Shown: positions 51,144 through 60,702, counted from the stretch's first letter. The stretch is 64,000 nucleotides of DNA from Myxococcales bacterium (GCA_009692555.1 SHYY01000006.1:1-64000), one strand, 5' to 3'. Numbers and translations are program-made. The notes: generated from the letters alone by a model not told the origin.

Positions 51144-51875
51144 TCACGGGCTGTCGGGCTCGAAGAGCTGCGCGTGGATCGTGGGGACGTCGAGGATCAC
51201 CCGGTCGATCCGCCCGGCGGCGGGCGCGTAGTTCGAGGTGGCGAAGCTGACCGCGCCGCGCGCGTAGCGGTGGAGCGTGAGGACGGTGGGCCGCCGTTCG
51301 AAGCCGTTGGAGATCACCTGGTGCTCCACCGCCTCGGGCTTGCCGAGCCCGGGCTGGAGCGTCTCCAGCGCGGCGCGCACGTCGGTGATCGTCAGATCTT
51401 CGTGGATGAATTTGCCTTCGGGGGTCGCGAGGTCGGCCGGCAGATCGATCCCGAGGTGGGGCGCGTCGTCCTCGGAGAGCAGCCACTCCCGCGGCGGTGG
51501 AGGCGGCGGATTCTGCAGGAAGACCTTGGGCAGCTTGAGCGCCTTGTGGAACGGCGGTGGCTTTTCGAATGCCCCCTTCAGCACCGCGAGATGCTTCTTC
51601 AGCGCATCCGGTGGAAGCCGCGCGTAGGACGTGGCACCGACGGCGCGCTCGGGAAACACCATCAGCCGGCGCGTCCCGGTGCTCTTCCATCCGCGCAGCG
51701 ATCCGAGCAGCCGCCCCATGCCCGTGCCGAATAGCTTTCCGTGCGACAGGATCGCGAGCAGGCGCGCGGTGTCCTCGGTGGGCGCCGCCCGCGCCGCGAC
51801 CGGGGAGGCGCACAGGAGCACGGCAGCGAGCCACGCCGCGGGCCGCCGACCGCGATGCGCGGAGGAGGCGGTCAC
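51144..51875 (-). CDS. Exported protein of unknown function
   Basis: 243 aa. A signal peptide is clear (RRPAAWLAAVLLCASPVAARAAP). The mature part contains LLAILSHGKLFGTGMGRLLGS, a PPPPPPREW segment and EDLTITDVRAALETLQPGLGKPE; no family was recognised. The GTG at 51875 is preferred over the ATG at 51890 because GAGG lies four bases before it and it overlaps the upstream stop (GTGA). It is co-transcribed with the lipoprotein gene upstream; both lie between the 29-bp inverted repeats. Confidence 0.7.
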   Translation of the reverse strand: MTASSAHRGRRPAAWLAAVLLCASPVAARAAPTEDTARLLAILSHGKLFGTGMGRLLGSLRGWKSTGTRRLMVFPERAVGATSYARLPPDALKKHLAVLKGAFEKPPPFHKALKLPKVFLQNPPPPPPREWLLSEDDAPHLGIDLPADLATPEGKFIHEDLTITDVRAALETLQPGLGKPEAVEHQVISNGFERRPTVLTLHRYARGAVSFATSNYAPAAGRIDRVILDVPTIHAQLFEPDSP

Positions 51876-52697
51876 TTGACCTCGTCCCATCCGGCGAGGG
51901 TGGTCGGGTCGCAGCCTTCGTCGCTGACGCAGAGGTAGATCTGCGTCACCGGGTGCAGCTCGAACAGGCTCATCCGCCGTGGATCGCCGGCGTGTCCATC
52001 GGTGTTGACGCGGTGCATGTTGTCGTAAAAGAGGCGTCCGACGAACATCAGGTACTCGCCCTCGAGGGCCGACAGGCGGGGCGCGGTAAAGGCCGGGTTA
52101 CGCCCCTGGGGGATGGTCTCGACGACGATCCCGTCGGTCTCGGCGTAGTCGGGGCTCTCGGCGATGGGGATGTGGACATCGTTGTTGCGGACGCCGGTGA
52201 GGGCGCAGTTGACCGACTCGCCGCTGTTGGCGTGGGGGCGGCCGACGATGAAGCCCGCGATCCGGACCGACGATCCCTCGCCGACGGTCAGCGTGCCCTC
52301 CTCGCTGGTCTCGACGCGCAGGTTCTTGAGGGGCTCGCGGGAGGGGAGCTCCTTGCGCTCCCCGACGGTGCTGGTGGCCACCTGCTGCAGCTCGAAGAGG
52401 GTCATGAAGCCGAGCAGCGTGGAGTTCGAGAACGAGGGCGTGCTGCCGTCGTCGGCGGTGGTGGCGCGCTTGGCCTGATTGTCCAGCGCGTGGGACGAGC
52501 CGGGGGCGGCGCATCCGCTGTCGGGACAGGCGGTGAGGCTCGGGAAGCAGGCCTTCCTGGCGCCGCCGCGCCCCTCGGTGGGCCGGATGCTGTCGGCCAG
52601 ATCGAACAGCGGACGCATGTAGACGTACGGGCGGACGCAGCCCGAGAGCGGCAGCGTGGAGGGCCAACGAGGCGAGCAGGCCGGGGCGAAGGATCAT
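51872..52697 (-). pseudogene. Lipoprotein gene with a signal-peptide frameshift
   Basis: AAAGGAG lies five bases before the ATG at 52697, which opens MILRPGLLASLALHAA. One base later in frame the sequence reads LPLSGCVRPYVYMRPLFDLADSIRP and on for about 245 residues. Deleting one base near 52655 would give MILRPGLLASLALPLPLSGC, an ideal lipoprotein signal. The main frame has ACPDSGCAAPGSSHALDNQA and TSEEGTLTVGEGSSVRIAGFIVG, with Cys pairs near the end; no family recognised. The ORF-track start at 52618 has no ribosome site. Frameshift or sequencing error cannot be told apart here. Confidence 0.75.
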
Positions 52698-53000
52698 GGG
52701 AACTCCTTTCCCCCGCTCGGCCTCTTTCCGCCTTCGGCGGGTCGATGAGGCTCAGAATACGCTCGCAGTTGCGGCGCTGGCAAACCCTCGGGTGGGGGCT
52801 GCCCCGACCTGTGTGGGGGCTGGCTGCCCCGGTAGCCGTGGTCGCGCGCCACGGGCCCGCGGCCTCAGGGGGGCTCGATCTGCGCGCGGGCCAATCGGTT
52901 GCGGCTGTGGCATCGTGGTTGCTGAAGTGGCGCGCTGGCTTCACAGCGTGGGGCCTGTAGACCCCATGAATTCCGAGCCCGCCGTCGCTGGAGAATTTGG
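52698..53000. other. Divergent intergenic region
   Basis: 303 bases between the frameshifted lipoprotein gene and the MYXO-CTERM protein gene. It holds the right arm of the 29-bp inverted repeat. A frame starting at its ATG (MRLRIRSQLRRWQTLGWGLP) runs for 71 codons but shows no protein-like features. GGAG lies seven bases before the ATG at 53001. No clear -35/-10 was found. Confidence 0.5.
52728..52756. repeat. 29-bp inverted repeat, right arm
   Basis: Reverse complement of 51085-51113, beginning CCGCCTTCGGCGGGTCGATG. The two arms enclose 1.6 kb with two small exported-protein genes. Confidence 0.85.
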
Positions 53001-55232
53001 ATGAAGCGCCTCGTCCTCGTGTTGATGGCTGTTTGTGGCACCGCGGAAGCGGGGAATACGCCGACCCTCGTATCGACTGATTTCAGGCCGAACCGGGACT
53101 TCCCGAGGCAGCCTGAGCCGTCGCACGCGGCGGAGGGGGCGGCGGCGGTGGAGCAGATCGGCGAGGTGGTGATCATGGAAGGCGACGCCGACCTCGTCAC
53201 CGACGACGGGCACGGAAGGTACGGCATCGTCGCCGATAACTTCGGCTCGCAGCAGTCGGAGATCACGGCGCGCTTCTATACGAAGTATGCCGATCAGTTC
53301 GACGAGGTGGTGATCTTCACGACCTTCGACGACCAGGGGGCGCAGGGCGCGCTGGCCTACGAGATCTCGACGCAGCAGGATGTGACGGGGATCGGGCAGA
53401 AGCGCTTCGATCAGTCGGGCAAGGGCGGGTGGGGAGCGCCCGATCACAAGCTGTTCGCGTTTGTGAACATGATGCGCTGGGATCAGTTCTCGGACTTCGA
53501 TGGGCTGTCGGTCACCGATCCGAACTCGGAGCTGTACCCGACGCTGGCGCAGGAGTTTGCCCATCGCTGGCTGTCGTTCCTCCGCTACCGCGACAAGGCC
53601 GGGAAGTTCTCGTCGGCGATGCTGGGGCGCGACAAGGCGCACTGGGTGGCGACGATGCAGACCGATGCCTCGGTGATGGACGGCAACCGGCTGGTCGATC
53701 ATTACGACGGCACCTTCGTCAACGTCGAGACCAACGCGCGCTACTCGGAGCTCGATCTCTACGCGATGGGGCTGATCGCGCCGGCAGAGATGAAGCCGTG
53801 GTTTCTCGTCACCAGCCCCCTCGACCGGAACGGGAACAAGATCAATCCGGCGAACACGATCCGCGTCGGGGCGCGCATCTCGGGGACGCGCGAGAACATC
53901 ACCATCGCGCAGGTGGAGGCGGCGGAGGGGGTGCGGGTGCCGTCGTCGGCGCTGTCGCCGCATGCCTTCCGGGTGGCGTTCCTCCTCGTGACGCGGCCGG
54001 GGGAGCGCGCCGGGGAGGTGATCGAGATTGCGCGGCAGATCGACGTGGTGCGGAAGGTGTGGGAGGCGAAGTTTCGGGAGTACACCGCGGGGCGCGGGAC
54101 GATGTGTACGCAGGTGTCGGCGCCGTGCGGCGCAGCGACGGCGAAGGTGGTCTCGGGGCGGTTCGTCGAGGCGGGCGGGAATGGCAACGGGGTGGTGGAG
54201 CCGGGGGAGCCGGTGGAGGTGATCTTCGCGCTCAAGAACGATGGCCCGAGGGCGGCGATGCCGGTGTCGGTGACGGCCACCAGCGACGGGATCACGGTCT
54301 CCGAAGGGGCGACGATGGTGAGCGCGATCGCGCCCGGGCAGACGGTGGAGGTGGCGATCGGGGGGATGCTGCCCCTCGATGCGGCGTGCGGGAAGGCGAT
54401 CACGGTGCGGGTGGAGACGGTGGCGGGTGGGCACACTTTCCGTGGATTCGCGGAGGTCACCCCGGGGCTGGCGGCGGCCTACAGCGCGCCGTTTGCGCAG
54501 GGCGCGGGGTACTTCGGGGTCAACCTCGACGGGAAGGATTCGACGACGACCAATGGCTGGGAGTACGGCACGCCGCGCGAGTACCGCGGGCGCTTCGGGT
54601 GGATCTTCCAGCCGGGCGGTTGCCACGACAGCGCGTCGACACGCTGCTATTTCACTGGACTTTCGCCGGGCCACCGGCCGAATACGGATTCGTCGCTCGG
54701 GGTCGGGCGCTCGACGCTGTGGTCGCCGGCGATTGACCTCGCGAAGACCTATCGCCCGACGCTGCGCTACTTCGCGTGGTTCCAGGCGATCGACTACTCC
54801 AGCGCGCAGGCGGGCGGGGAGGTGATCGAGGGGGCGGAGATGGTGCTGGAGGGCTCTGCCGACGGGGGGAGGAGCTGGAAGCGGCTCGATACGGTGGACG
54901 GAGCGGAGCCGGCGTGGCGCCTCCGCGAGGTGCCGCTCGACGGGAAGCTGCCGCTCGGCGGGCCTGTCCGGCTGCGCTTCACGGCGTCGAACGCGGCGGC
55001 GGGGGAGCTGATCGAGGCGGGGATCGATGACCTGGAGATCGTGACGCTGACCGCGGGGTGCGATCCGCGAGCGGTGGAAGTACCGATGGAGATGGAGGTG
55101 CCGATCGAGGACGGCGGTGGCTGCGCGGTCGGGGGAGGGAGGTCGCCAGCGACGGTGCTCGCGCTGATCCTGCTGCTGCTCGCGGCGGGCAGTGTCTCGC
55201 GGCGGCGGATGAGGGGTGACCGGGGAGTCTAG
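53001..55232 (+). CDS. Large exported protein with MYXO-CTERM-like tail
   Basis: 743 aa. Signal MKRLVLVLMAVCGTAEAGN. The region LYPTLAQEFAHRWLSFLRYRDK has the layout of a degenerate metallopeptidase helix (E..H without the first His). Residues about 370-390 contain a Cys pair, then NGNGVVEPGEPVEVIFALKNDG, a beta-sandwich repeat of Myxococcota surface proteins, and a later jelly-roll-like part with SLGVGRSTLWSPAIDL. The end DGGGCAVGGGRSPATVLALILLLLAAGSVSRRRM matches a MYXO-CTERM sorting tail (Cys, helix, Arg cluster). Function unknown. GGAG precedes the ATG. Confidence 0.8.
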   Translation: MKRLVLVLMAVCGTAEAGNTPTLVSTDFRPNRDFPRQPEPSHAAEGAAAVEQIGEVVIMEGDADLVTDDGHGRYGIVADNFGSQQSEITARFYTKYADQFDEVVIFTTFDDQGAQGALAYEISTQQDVTGIGQKRFDQSGKGGWGAPDHKLFAFVNMMRWDQFSDFDGLSVTDPNSELYPTLAQEFAHRWLSFLRYRDKAGKFSSAMLGRDKAHWVATMQTDASVMDGNRLVDHYDGTFVNVETNARYSELDLYAMGLIAPAEMKPWFLVTSPLDRNGNKINPANTIRVGARISGTRENITIAQVEAAEGVRVPSSALSPHAFRVAFLLVTRPGERAGEVIEIARQIDVVRKVWEAKFREYTAGRGTMCTQVSAPCGAATAKVVSGRFVEAGGNGNGVVEPGEPVEVIFALKNDGPRAAMPVSVTATSDGITVSEGATMVSAIAPGQTVEVAIGGMLPLDAACGKAITVRVETVAGGHTFRGFAEVTPGLAAAYSAPFAQGAGYFGVNLDGKDSTTTNGWEYGTPREYRGRFGWIFQPGGCHDSASTRCYFTGLSPGHRPNTDSSLGVGRSTLWSPAIDLAKTYRPTLRYFAWFQAIDYSSAQAGGEVIEGAEMVLEGSADGGRSWKRLDTVDGAEPAWRLREVPLDGKLPLGGPVRLRFTASNAAAGELIEAGIDDLEIVTLTAGCDPRAVEVPMEMEVPIEDGGGCAVGGGRSPATVLALILLLLAAGSVSRRRMRGDRGV

Positions 55233-55435
55233 CGCAGCGGGTGGGTCAGCGGTCGTTCCGGTGCCGGGGCCTCCCTGTCCACCGATCGGGCCGAGATCGA
55301 CCACCTTGCCGTGCTGCCAGAGCACCGGCTCATCTTGGTGCCGTTCTGGATGTGGCCGCCGAGGAGGCGATGCGGCCCACAACCCAGGCAGGGCGACCCG
55401 GCGGAGGTCCCAGGAATTTCGCGTTCGGGGGGAGA

Positions 55436-57070
55436 TCAGGCGAGGGGCCAGCGGAGCCAGGCGACGGCGCGGGCGAAGAGATTGAGGCGGCCGCGGGAGG
55501 TGCGGTAGGCGCGGGTGGCCGCTTCCGACATGGTGTCGAGGTCGCCGGCGTCGATGCCGAGGCCGTGGCGGGCGCGCTCGAGGATGGTGGCGCAGGTCTC
55601 CATGCCTTCGACGCCGACGCGGCGGGCGAACTGGCGCGGGGGCTCGCCGGAGGTGGGCCGCCAGCCGGCGTCGCGCAGACCGACCAGGGCGAGCTGCCAG
55701 AAGTTCGAGACGCGCTGATCGACCGACTCGGCCCAGTAGGGGCGGCGGAGGTGGCGGAGCGCGATCAGGCGGCGGAGCGGGCGAAGGGCGGTGTTCAGCG
55801 ACGAGAAGAGCAGCGCCGCGCCGGCCAGGGTGAGGAGCCAGCGGAGGAGATCGGGGCGCGCTTCGCGCGGCGGCGGGCGGCGGATCGAGCGCGGCGCGGG
55901 TGCAGGGTTCGGGTTCGTCGGAGGCGGAGCGACGGGCCGGGCGGCCGGGGCCTCGGGGAGCTTCTGCACGGCATGCGGTGCGGCGGGCGGAGGCGCGCTC
56001 GGAGGCTCTGCCGAAGACGGCGGCGGGACGATTGGATCGGGCGGAACGGGCGGCGCGGCGATCGGAGCAGCGGGGGCGGAGACCGACCGGGGGCGGAGAC
56101 CGGCAGGCGGCGACGGTGAGGCGACGAAGGGCGCCGCAGCGACGGTGGCGGTGCCGCCGCCGGCCCCTCCGAAGGCGAGCGCTCCGTCGCGATCGCAGGC
56201 CCTGCAATCGACGCCCGGGCGCACCGCGGGCGCCTCGTCGTCGTGGCCGCGCACGAGGTCGAAGTACTCGCGCACCCGCGAGCGCTCGGTCGCTACCTCG
56301 GCGGCGGGGCAGCACGGCAGTCCGCCTCCCTCGCCCGCGGGGCCGAACCCGTCGCCGGCGACCGCGACGTGGCCGCCCGGCAGCTTCTCCTGCTTCCACA
56401 GGTGCGGGGCGACCCAGGCGGTGATCCCGAAGGTGAGGCCGCCGACCATCACCAGCCAGCAGACGCGTGCGAGGGATCGCCCGGGGGCTTCGCGGAGCAC
56501 CGCCCCGGCGTGGGTCGTCGCGAGCGGCACCGCGGCGACGGCACGCCAGAGGCCCACCCGGCGGTATTCGCGCGCTCTCAGAAAGGCGAGGAAGAGCAGC
56601 GCCAGGCCCGCGAGCAGAACGCCGGCGCCGCTGTCGAGGCCATCGCGGAGACTGCTTGCTCCGGCATTGACGTGGACGTGATCAAGGATGGTCAGCATCC
56701 AGATCACCGACGGGAACCAGAAGGCGGCGAGGCCGAGGCGATCGCCCAGGCTCCAGTAGCCGCAGAAGGCCGCGGGGAGCCAGGCCATCCAGAGGTGGGC
56801 TTCGAGGGCGTAGGGGATGAAGGGCGCGACGAAGAGGGGCACCGCGACGATCAGCAGGGCGGCGATCCACAGGCGCAGGTTGCGGAGTGCCAGGATCTGG
56901 CCGAGCGCGGTGCCGGCGATCGCCCCTGCCCACAGCGGGGCCACCACCCCTGCTTCGTCCCGACGGAGGGCGGTGAAGAGGCCGAGCCCACCGACGAGGA
57001 GTAGCCAGTAGAAGAGCACGACCGGGGAGGCGAGGCGGTCGCGGGTTCGGAGGTCGCTGCGGGCGGTCAT
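55436..57070 (-). CDS. DUF4129-domain membrane protein
   Basis: 544 aa. Several N-terminal hydrophobic helices (VVLFYWLLLVGGLGLFTAL onward) are followed by a Pro/Ala-rich low-complexity linker, one further helix (LLRWLLTLAGAALLF) and a C-terminal DUF4129-like domain (YWAESVDQRVSNFWQLALVGLRDAGWRP). The usual transglutaminase core is not seen between the helices. It is the last gene of the MoxR/DUF58/DUF4129 operon and its ATG overlaps the DUF58 stop (ATGA). Such clusters are thought to act as a chaperone or envelope-assembly system. Confidence 0.8.
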   Translation of the reverse strand: MTARSDLRTRDRLASPVVLFYWLLLVGGLGLFTALRRDEAGVVAPLWAGAIAGTALGQILALRNLRLWIAALLIVAVPLFVAPFIPYALEAHLWMAWLPAAFCGYWSLGDRLGLAAFWFPSVIWMLTILDHVHVNAGASSLRDGLDSGAGVLLAGLALLFLAFLRAREYRRVGLWRAVAAVPLATTHAGAVLREAPGRSLARVCWLVMVGGLTFGITAWVAPHLWKQEKLPGGHVAVAGDGFGPAGEGGGLPCCPAAEVATERSRVREYFDLVRGHDDEAPAVRPGVDCRACDRDGALAFGGAGGGTATVAAAPFVASPSPPAGLRPRSVSAPAAPIAAPPVPPDPIVPPPSSAEPPSAPPPAAPHAVQKLPEAPAARPVAPPPTNPNPAPAPRSIRRPPPREARPDLLRWLLTLAGAALLFSSLNTALRPLRRLIALRHLRRPYWAESVDQRVSNFWQLALVGLRDAGWRPTSGEPPRQFARRVGVEGMETCATILERARHGLGIDAGDLDTMSEAATRAYRTSRGRLNLFARAVAWLRWPLA

Positions 57071-58686
57071 GCGATCACCTCGAGGGCCACGCGATCGCTG
57101 CGCGTGCCATCCTTGGCCGGGGCCGGACGGGCCAGGAAGGCGCCTCGGAGGGCGCTCCAGTCGGTCCAGCACAGGAGGTCGTTGAAGATGGCGCCGTCGT
57201 GGTGGGCGCGCAGGATGGCGGTGCGGGCCCGGGCGCGCTCGCCGAAGCGGTTCTCGGGAGAGCCGATCGGGAAGGGCAGCGTCACCGCGGAGCCGAAGTC
57301 GGGCCATGGCTCGGGCGCGGTCCACACCGCCTCGGGGACGACCAGCCACAGGACATCGGCGGGCGACTCCTGGGGACGCGGACGGCTGGAGACGACGACC
57401 TGACGGGCTTTGTCGTTGCTCGCCTTGAGCAACGCGCGGAGCGGGAGCGACTGCTGCCAGGTGACGCGCGAGCCGAGGACGAGGGCCTCCTGGAGCGCGC
57501 GCGAACGCATCGGGCGCTCGACGGAGACGTGCGCGCCACCCTTCGGGACGGCGGCGACGAGGTTGACCCGCACCCCCTGATCGGCGAGCGATCGGCCGAC
57601 GCCGAGCCACACCTTGACCAGCGCGTCGAGCAGCTCGCCGGGCGCCTTGCACGAGAGCGAGGCGATGCCCACGAGGTGATTGTCGAGGATCAGGCGGACG
57701 GCGGGCTCGGCGGGCGGGATCTCGTCGGGGAGGCGCACCACCAGCTTCTGCGCCTGGAGCGAGCGCAGCCAGTGGATGCGGCGGCTATCGTCGCCCGGGG
57801 CGTACTCGCGCAGGCGGAACCAGCCTTCGGTGGGAAGGCGCTGGGCCGGGAGCACCTCGGCGCTGTCGCCACCGCGGCCGAGGAGCTTCTTCGCGCCGTC
57901 GACGAGGCCGGGACGCGGGAGAACGCTGTAGCGGGTGGCGCCGAAGCGCGCGACGGGCGTCTGGCAGAGACCGAGCACGTCCTGCAGCCACATCGCCATC
58001 GGCTCGATGGCGTGCTCGCCGCGCGGGGCGGGGCCGAGCGCGCTCTCGAGGAGTACCTCGGCGCCGGCAGCGCCTGCGCCGACCACGTAGCGGCTGGTGA
58101 CGCCGAGGCGGCCCGTCTCGCCGCTGGCGAAGAGGCGGAAGCCGGAGGGGATGCGGATGCCGCGGAGCTTCACCTCCTCGCGGATCGGGTCGCCCTCGGC
58201 GGCCACCTCGGGGAGGATCGCGCGGGCCACCCGGGCGGCGCGCCACGGCTCGTCGCCGCCCGCCATCAGCGCGGTCCAGGTGGCGGTGACGTACACCACG
58301 CCGAGGCCGAGCATGCCGACGACGGCGAGGCTGGCCCAGCCGGTGAGCACCGACGCGATCACCGCGCCCGCGCCGCACCACATCACCGCGCGACCGGTGG
58401 CGGTGAGGACATCGAGGTGATCCAACATCGAAGGCAACGAAGGGGCCAGGGAGGGATCGTCGCCTGCGCCGCTCCGTCGTCGCTGCGCGGCCCCTTCGAT
58501 GCAGCGAACGGCGAGCGCGCCGGCCATCACCAGCCAGAGCGGCAGGAGCGCCTGGGCGACCGCCCGGGCCAGGTCGTTCGACTCCGGCGCCGCGGAGGCC
58601 ACCGCCCACGCCCACAGCGACGGGGCGAACAGGGTGCCGATGCGAAAGCCGCGCGTGAAGAATCCCCTCGGCGATCGGTGGCTCAT
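57067..58686 (-). CDS. DUF58-domain membrane protein
   Basis: 539 aa. Two pairs of hydrophobic segments at the N-terminus. The DUF58 signature is in WFRLREYAPGDDSRRIHWLRSLQAQKLVVR, followed by a von Willebrand-like half (RLILDNHLVGIASL). It overlaps MoxR upstream and DUF4129 downstream by four bases each, so all three proteins are made together. DUF58 proteins usually pair with MoxR ATPases; the biochemical role is unproven. An alternative reading extends the N-terminus to 58983, but that enters MoxR and is rejected. Confidence 0.87.
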   Translation of the reverse strand: MSHRSPRGFFTRGFRIGTLFAPSLWAWAVASAAPESNDLARAVAQALLPLWLVMAGALAVRCIEGAAQRRRSGAGDDPSLAPSLPSMLDHLDVLTATGRAVMWCGAGAVIASVLTGWASLAVVGMLGLGVVYVTATWTALMAGGDEPWRAARVARAILPEVAAEGDPIREEVKLRGIRIPSGFRLFASGETGRLGVTSRYVVGAGAAGAEVLLESALGPAPRGEHAIEPMAMWLQDVLGLCQTPVARFGATRYSVLPRPGLVDGAKKLLGRGGDSAEVLPAQRLPTEGWFRLREYAPGDDSRRIHWLRSLQAQKLVVRLPDEIPPAEPAVRLILDNHLVGIASLSCKAPGELLDALVKVWLGVGRSLADQGVRVNLVAAVPKGGAHVSVERPMRSRALQEALVLGSRVTWQQSLPLRALLKASNDKARQVVVSSRPRPQESPADVLWLVVPEAVWTAPEPWPDFGSAVTLPFPIGSPENRFGERARARTAILRAHHDGAIFNDLLCWTDWSALRGAFLARPAPAKDGTRSDRVALEVIA

Positions 58687-60164
58687 TGCGTTCCTCCGGC
58701 GATCTTGACAGCGACCGCGCGCAAACGTTCCCGCACCGTCGCACCGTCGGTCCACAGGCGGTGGCGGAGCACATCCGGGGCGACATCGAGGAGGTCCTCG
58801 ATGGTCACGAACTCCCGTCCGGCGAGCATGGCTCGCGACTGGGATGCCCGCACCCACGCCAGCGTCGCGCGGGGGCTGACGGCGTGGCCCTCCTCGGCCT
58901 CGCGGCGCAGGCCGTTGACGTAGTCGACCGCGGCGCGCTTCACGCCCGGGCTGACGTGGATCTGCGGCACCGTGCCCTGCCACTCGAGGAACGCCTCGCG
59001 CGAGATCACCGGGGTGACCAGCGACAGCGCGGGCTCGGCGCCGAGGTGGCGATCGAGCACCTTCACCTCGTCATCGGGCGACGGGTAGCCGAGCTCGAGC
59101 ATCACCATGAAGCGGTCGATCTGCGCCGCAGGGAGCGCGTAGGTGCCCTGGTGATCGATCGGGTTCATCGTCGCCAGGACCTGGAACGGCTCCTCGAGCT
59201 TGTGGGTGCAGCCGTCGACGGTGACCGAGCGCTCCTCCATCACCTCGAGCAGCGCCGACTGCGTCTTCGGGGTGGCGCGGTTGATCTCGTCGGCGAGCAG
59301 GATGTGGGCGAAGATCGGGCCGGGGCGGAACTGGAACTGCCGGGTGCGCACGTCGAAGACGCTCGCGCCGGTGATGTCCATCGGCAGGAGATCGGGGGTG
59401 AACTGGACGCGCCCGAAGCGGGTGGCGATGGCGGCGGAGATCGCCTTGCAGAGCTGGGTCTTGCCGACGCCCGGGACGTCGACCAGCAGGACGTGGCCGC
59501 GCGCGGCCATCGCGGTGAGGACGCGCTCGATCACGTCGCGCTTGCCGATGATCACCTGCTCGACGGCCTCGATCACCTGGTGGTACTCGTCGCGGATCCG
59601 CTCGACCCGGTAGCGGAGCGGCGCGCGCTCGAGCGGGGCGATGCGGGGGGCGCTGAGCTCGGCGCCGCGGTAGGGGCCTTCCGACATGATGTCCTCCAGG
59701 GGGGCAGAGCCGGCGTGGTGGCGCGGGAGCTTTCCTATCAACCAGCGAATGACCGCCGGCCCGCGCGAGGGCTCGGGCTCCGAAGGGACCGGGGTTTCGT
59801 CGCGCCACAGCGCCGCGTAGGACTCGGCGAGGCGGCGGCGGATCGGTTCGTCGCCGGCGAGCTCGCGGAGCAGGGCGAGCAGGCCGGGGCGGGCCGGTGC
59901 GGGGATCAGCGGCGCGAGCACTTCGGGTGTCTCGGCCACGAAGTCGCGCTCGTCGAGCGTCCGCAGGCCGAGGCGGCGGAGGCCCTGGTTGGCGGCGACG
60001 ATCTCGTCGGCGCTCGGAGTGCCGGTGGCGAGCAGCAGACCCGCGACCGCGCGACCGGAGCGATGGAGATCGGTGCGCGCCACGGGCGGCGGCTCGGGAG
60101 GCGGAGCGGGGCCCGGCACGGACGGTGCGAGCCCGAACAGGTCCTCATCGCCTGCTTCGCCCAT
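58683..60164 (-). CDS. MoxR-family AAA+ ATPase with N-terminal extension
   Basis: 493 aa. The AAA+ core spans the last 310 residues: VIIGKRDVIERVLTAM, Walker A DVPGVGKTQLCKAI, Walker B LLADEINRATPKTQSALLEVMEE, sensor 1 VLATMNPIDHQGTYALP and the arginine-finger region. About 175 residues precede it, rich in Pro/Ala and with a possible helical domain (LLALLRELAGDEPIRRRLAESYAALW), which canonical MoxR proteins lack. A perfect TATAAT ends five bases before the ATG. It heads the operon and probably drives chaperone-like remodelling with the DUF58 partner. Confidence 0.9.
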   Translation of the reverse strand: MGEAGDEDLFGLAPSVPGPAPPPEPPPVARTDLHRSGRAVAGLLLATGTPSADEIVAANQGLRRLGLRTLDERDFVAETPEVLAPLIPAPARPGLLALLRELAGDEPIRRRLAESYAALWRDETPVPSEPEPSRGPAVIRWLIGKLPRHHAGSAPLEDIMSEGPYRGAELSAPRIAPLERAPLRYRVERIRDEYHQVIEAVEQVIIGKRDVIERVLTAMAARGHVLLVDVPGVGKTQLCKAISAAIATRFGRVQFTPDLLPMDITGASVFDVRTRQFQFRPGPIFAHILLADEINRATPKTQSALLEVMEERSVTVDGCTHKLEEPFQVLATMNPIDHQGTYALPAAQIDRFMVMLELGYPSPDDEVKVLDRHLGAEPALSLVTPVISREAFLEWQGTVPQIHVSPGVKRAAVDYVNGLRREAEEGHAVSPRATLAWVRASQSRAMLAGREFVTIEDLLDVAPDVLRHRLWTDGATVRERLRAVAVKIAGGTQ

Positions 60165-60169
60165 GCACG

Positions 60170-60175
60170 ATTATA
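60170..60175 (-). promoter_or_regulatory. -10 of the MoxR operon (leaderless)
   Basis: TATAAT on the minus strand, five bases before the ATG at 60164. It is the only perfect consensus -10 in the window. Confidence 0.6.
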
Positions 60176-60697
60176 CTACGCGAGAGGGCCCGGCATTCCC
60201 TTCCCCGAGGACCCGATCAGCAGGGGACGACGTTGTCGTGGGGCATGGTGCAGGCGCCCGATCTCGCGGAGCCACGCGAGTTGCCGGAGCGCATCGTGTC
60301 CGATGCCGGACGCCGAAACGACGGCGACGCCATAGCGTTTATTCCCGCCCGGCGGATCGGTATCAACCCAAAGCGCCGCCCGCAAAGGAAACGGGGCTCT
60401 TGGCATCGGTTGATCGTCGTTGACGGTGCGGAAGACGCGGTATGAGTAAGACATCCCGAGTTCCGCCGTAGGCTCCCATTGTAGCAAGACGTTCCGATAG
60501 GAGAACGCGTCCTCGACGGTCGCTGTGAACCACTTCGTCGGTCGACGTGATCGCGGCCACCGCGTTGGTCGTCCCGAGCGTACCGGAAGTTGCCATGTGA
60601 GATCTGCACCAAGAATGGTGAGGTGGTCACTCCAGCAGAAGCTCCAGAGCGAGTCAAGCTCGTAGGACGCACGCGCACGTGACGCGCACGCACGCAC
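60176..60697 (-). pseudogene. Atypical ORF with an FN3-like stretch, possible gene remnant
   Basis: The 173-aa minus-strand frame has lower third-position GC than all neighbours. Its middle reads ATVEDAFSYRNVLLQWEPTAELGMSYSYRVFRTVND, a fibronectin type III-like beta-sandwich pattern (LLQW...YSYRVFR). The N-terminus is Arg/Cys-rich and comes from a purine-pyrimidine tract, so the start is doubtful. It may be a decayed gene or a horizontally acquired fragment between the MoxR operon and the TPR gene. The 60698-60772 stretch holds nothing recognised apart from the repeat listed. Confidence 0.35.
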
Positions 60698-60702
60698 GCG
60701 CG
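60668..60702. repeat. Alternating purine-pyrimidine tract
   Basis: About 35 bases of alternating CA/CG steps (GCACGCGCACGTGACGCGCA and on), broken once. Such tracts can adopt Z-DNA and are prone to slippage. Confidence 0.6.

Noticed and set aside
52941-56399. 1152-aa minus-strand ORF
   Set aside because: Spans the MYXO-CTERM gene in antisense and part of the DUF4129 gene out of frame; Arg/Pro-rich, no domains.
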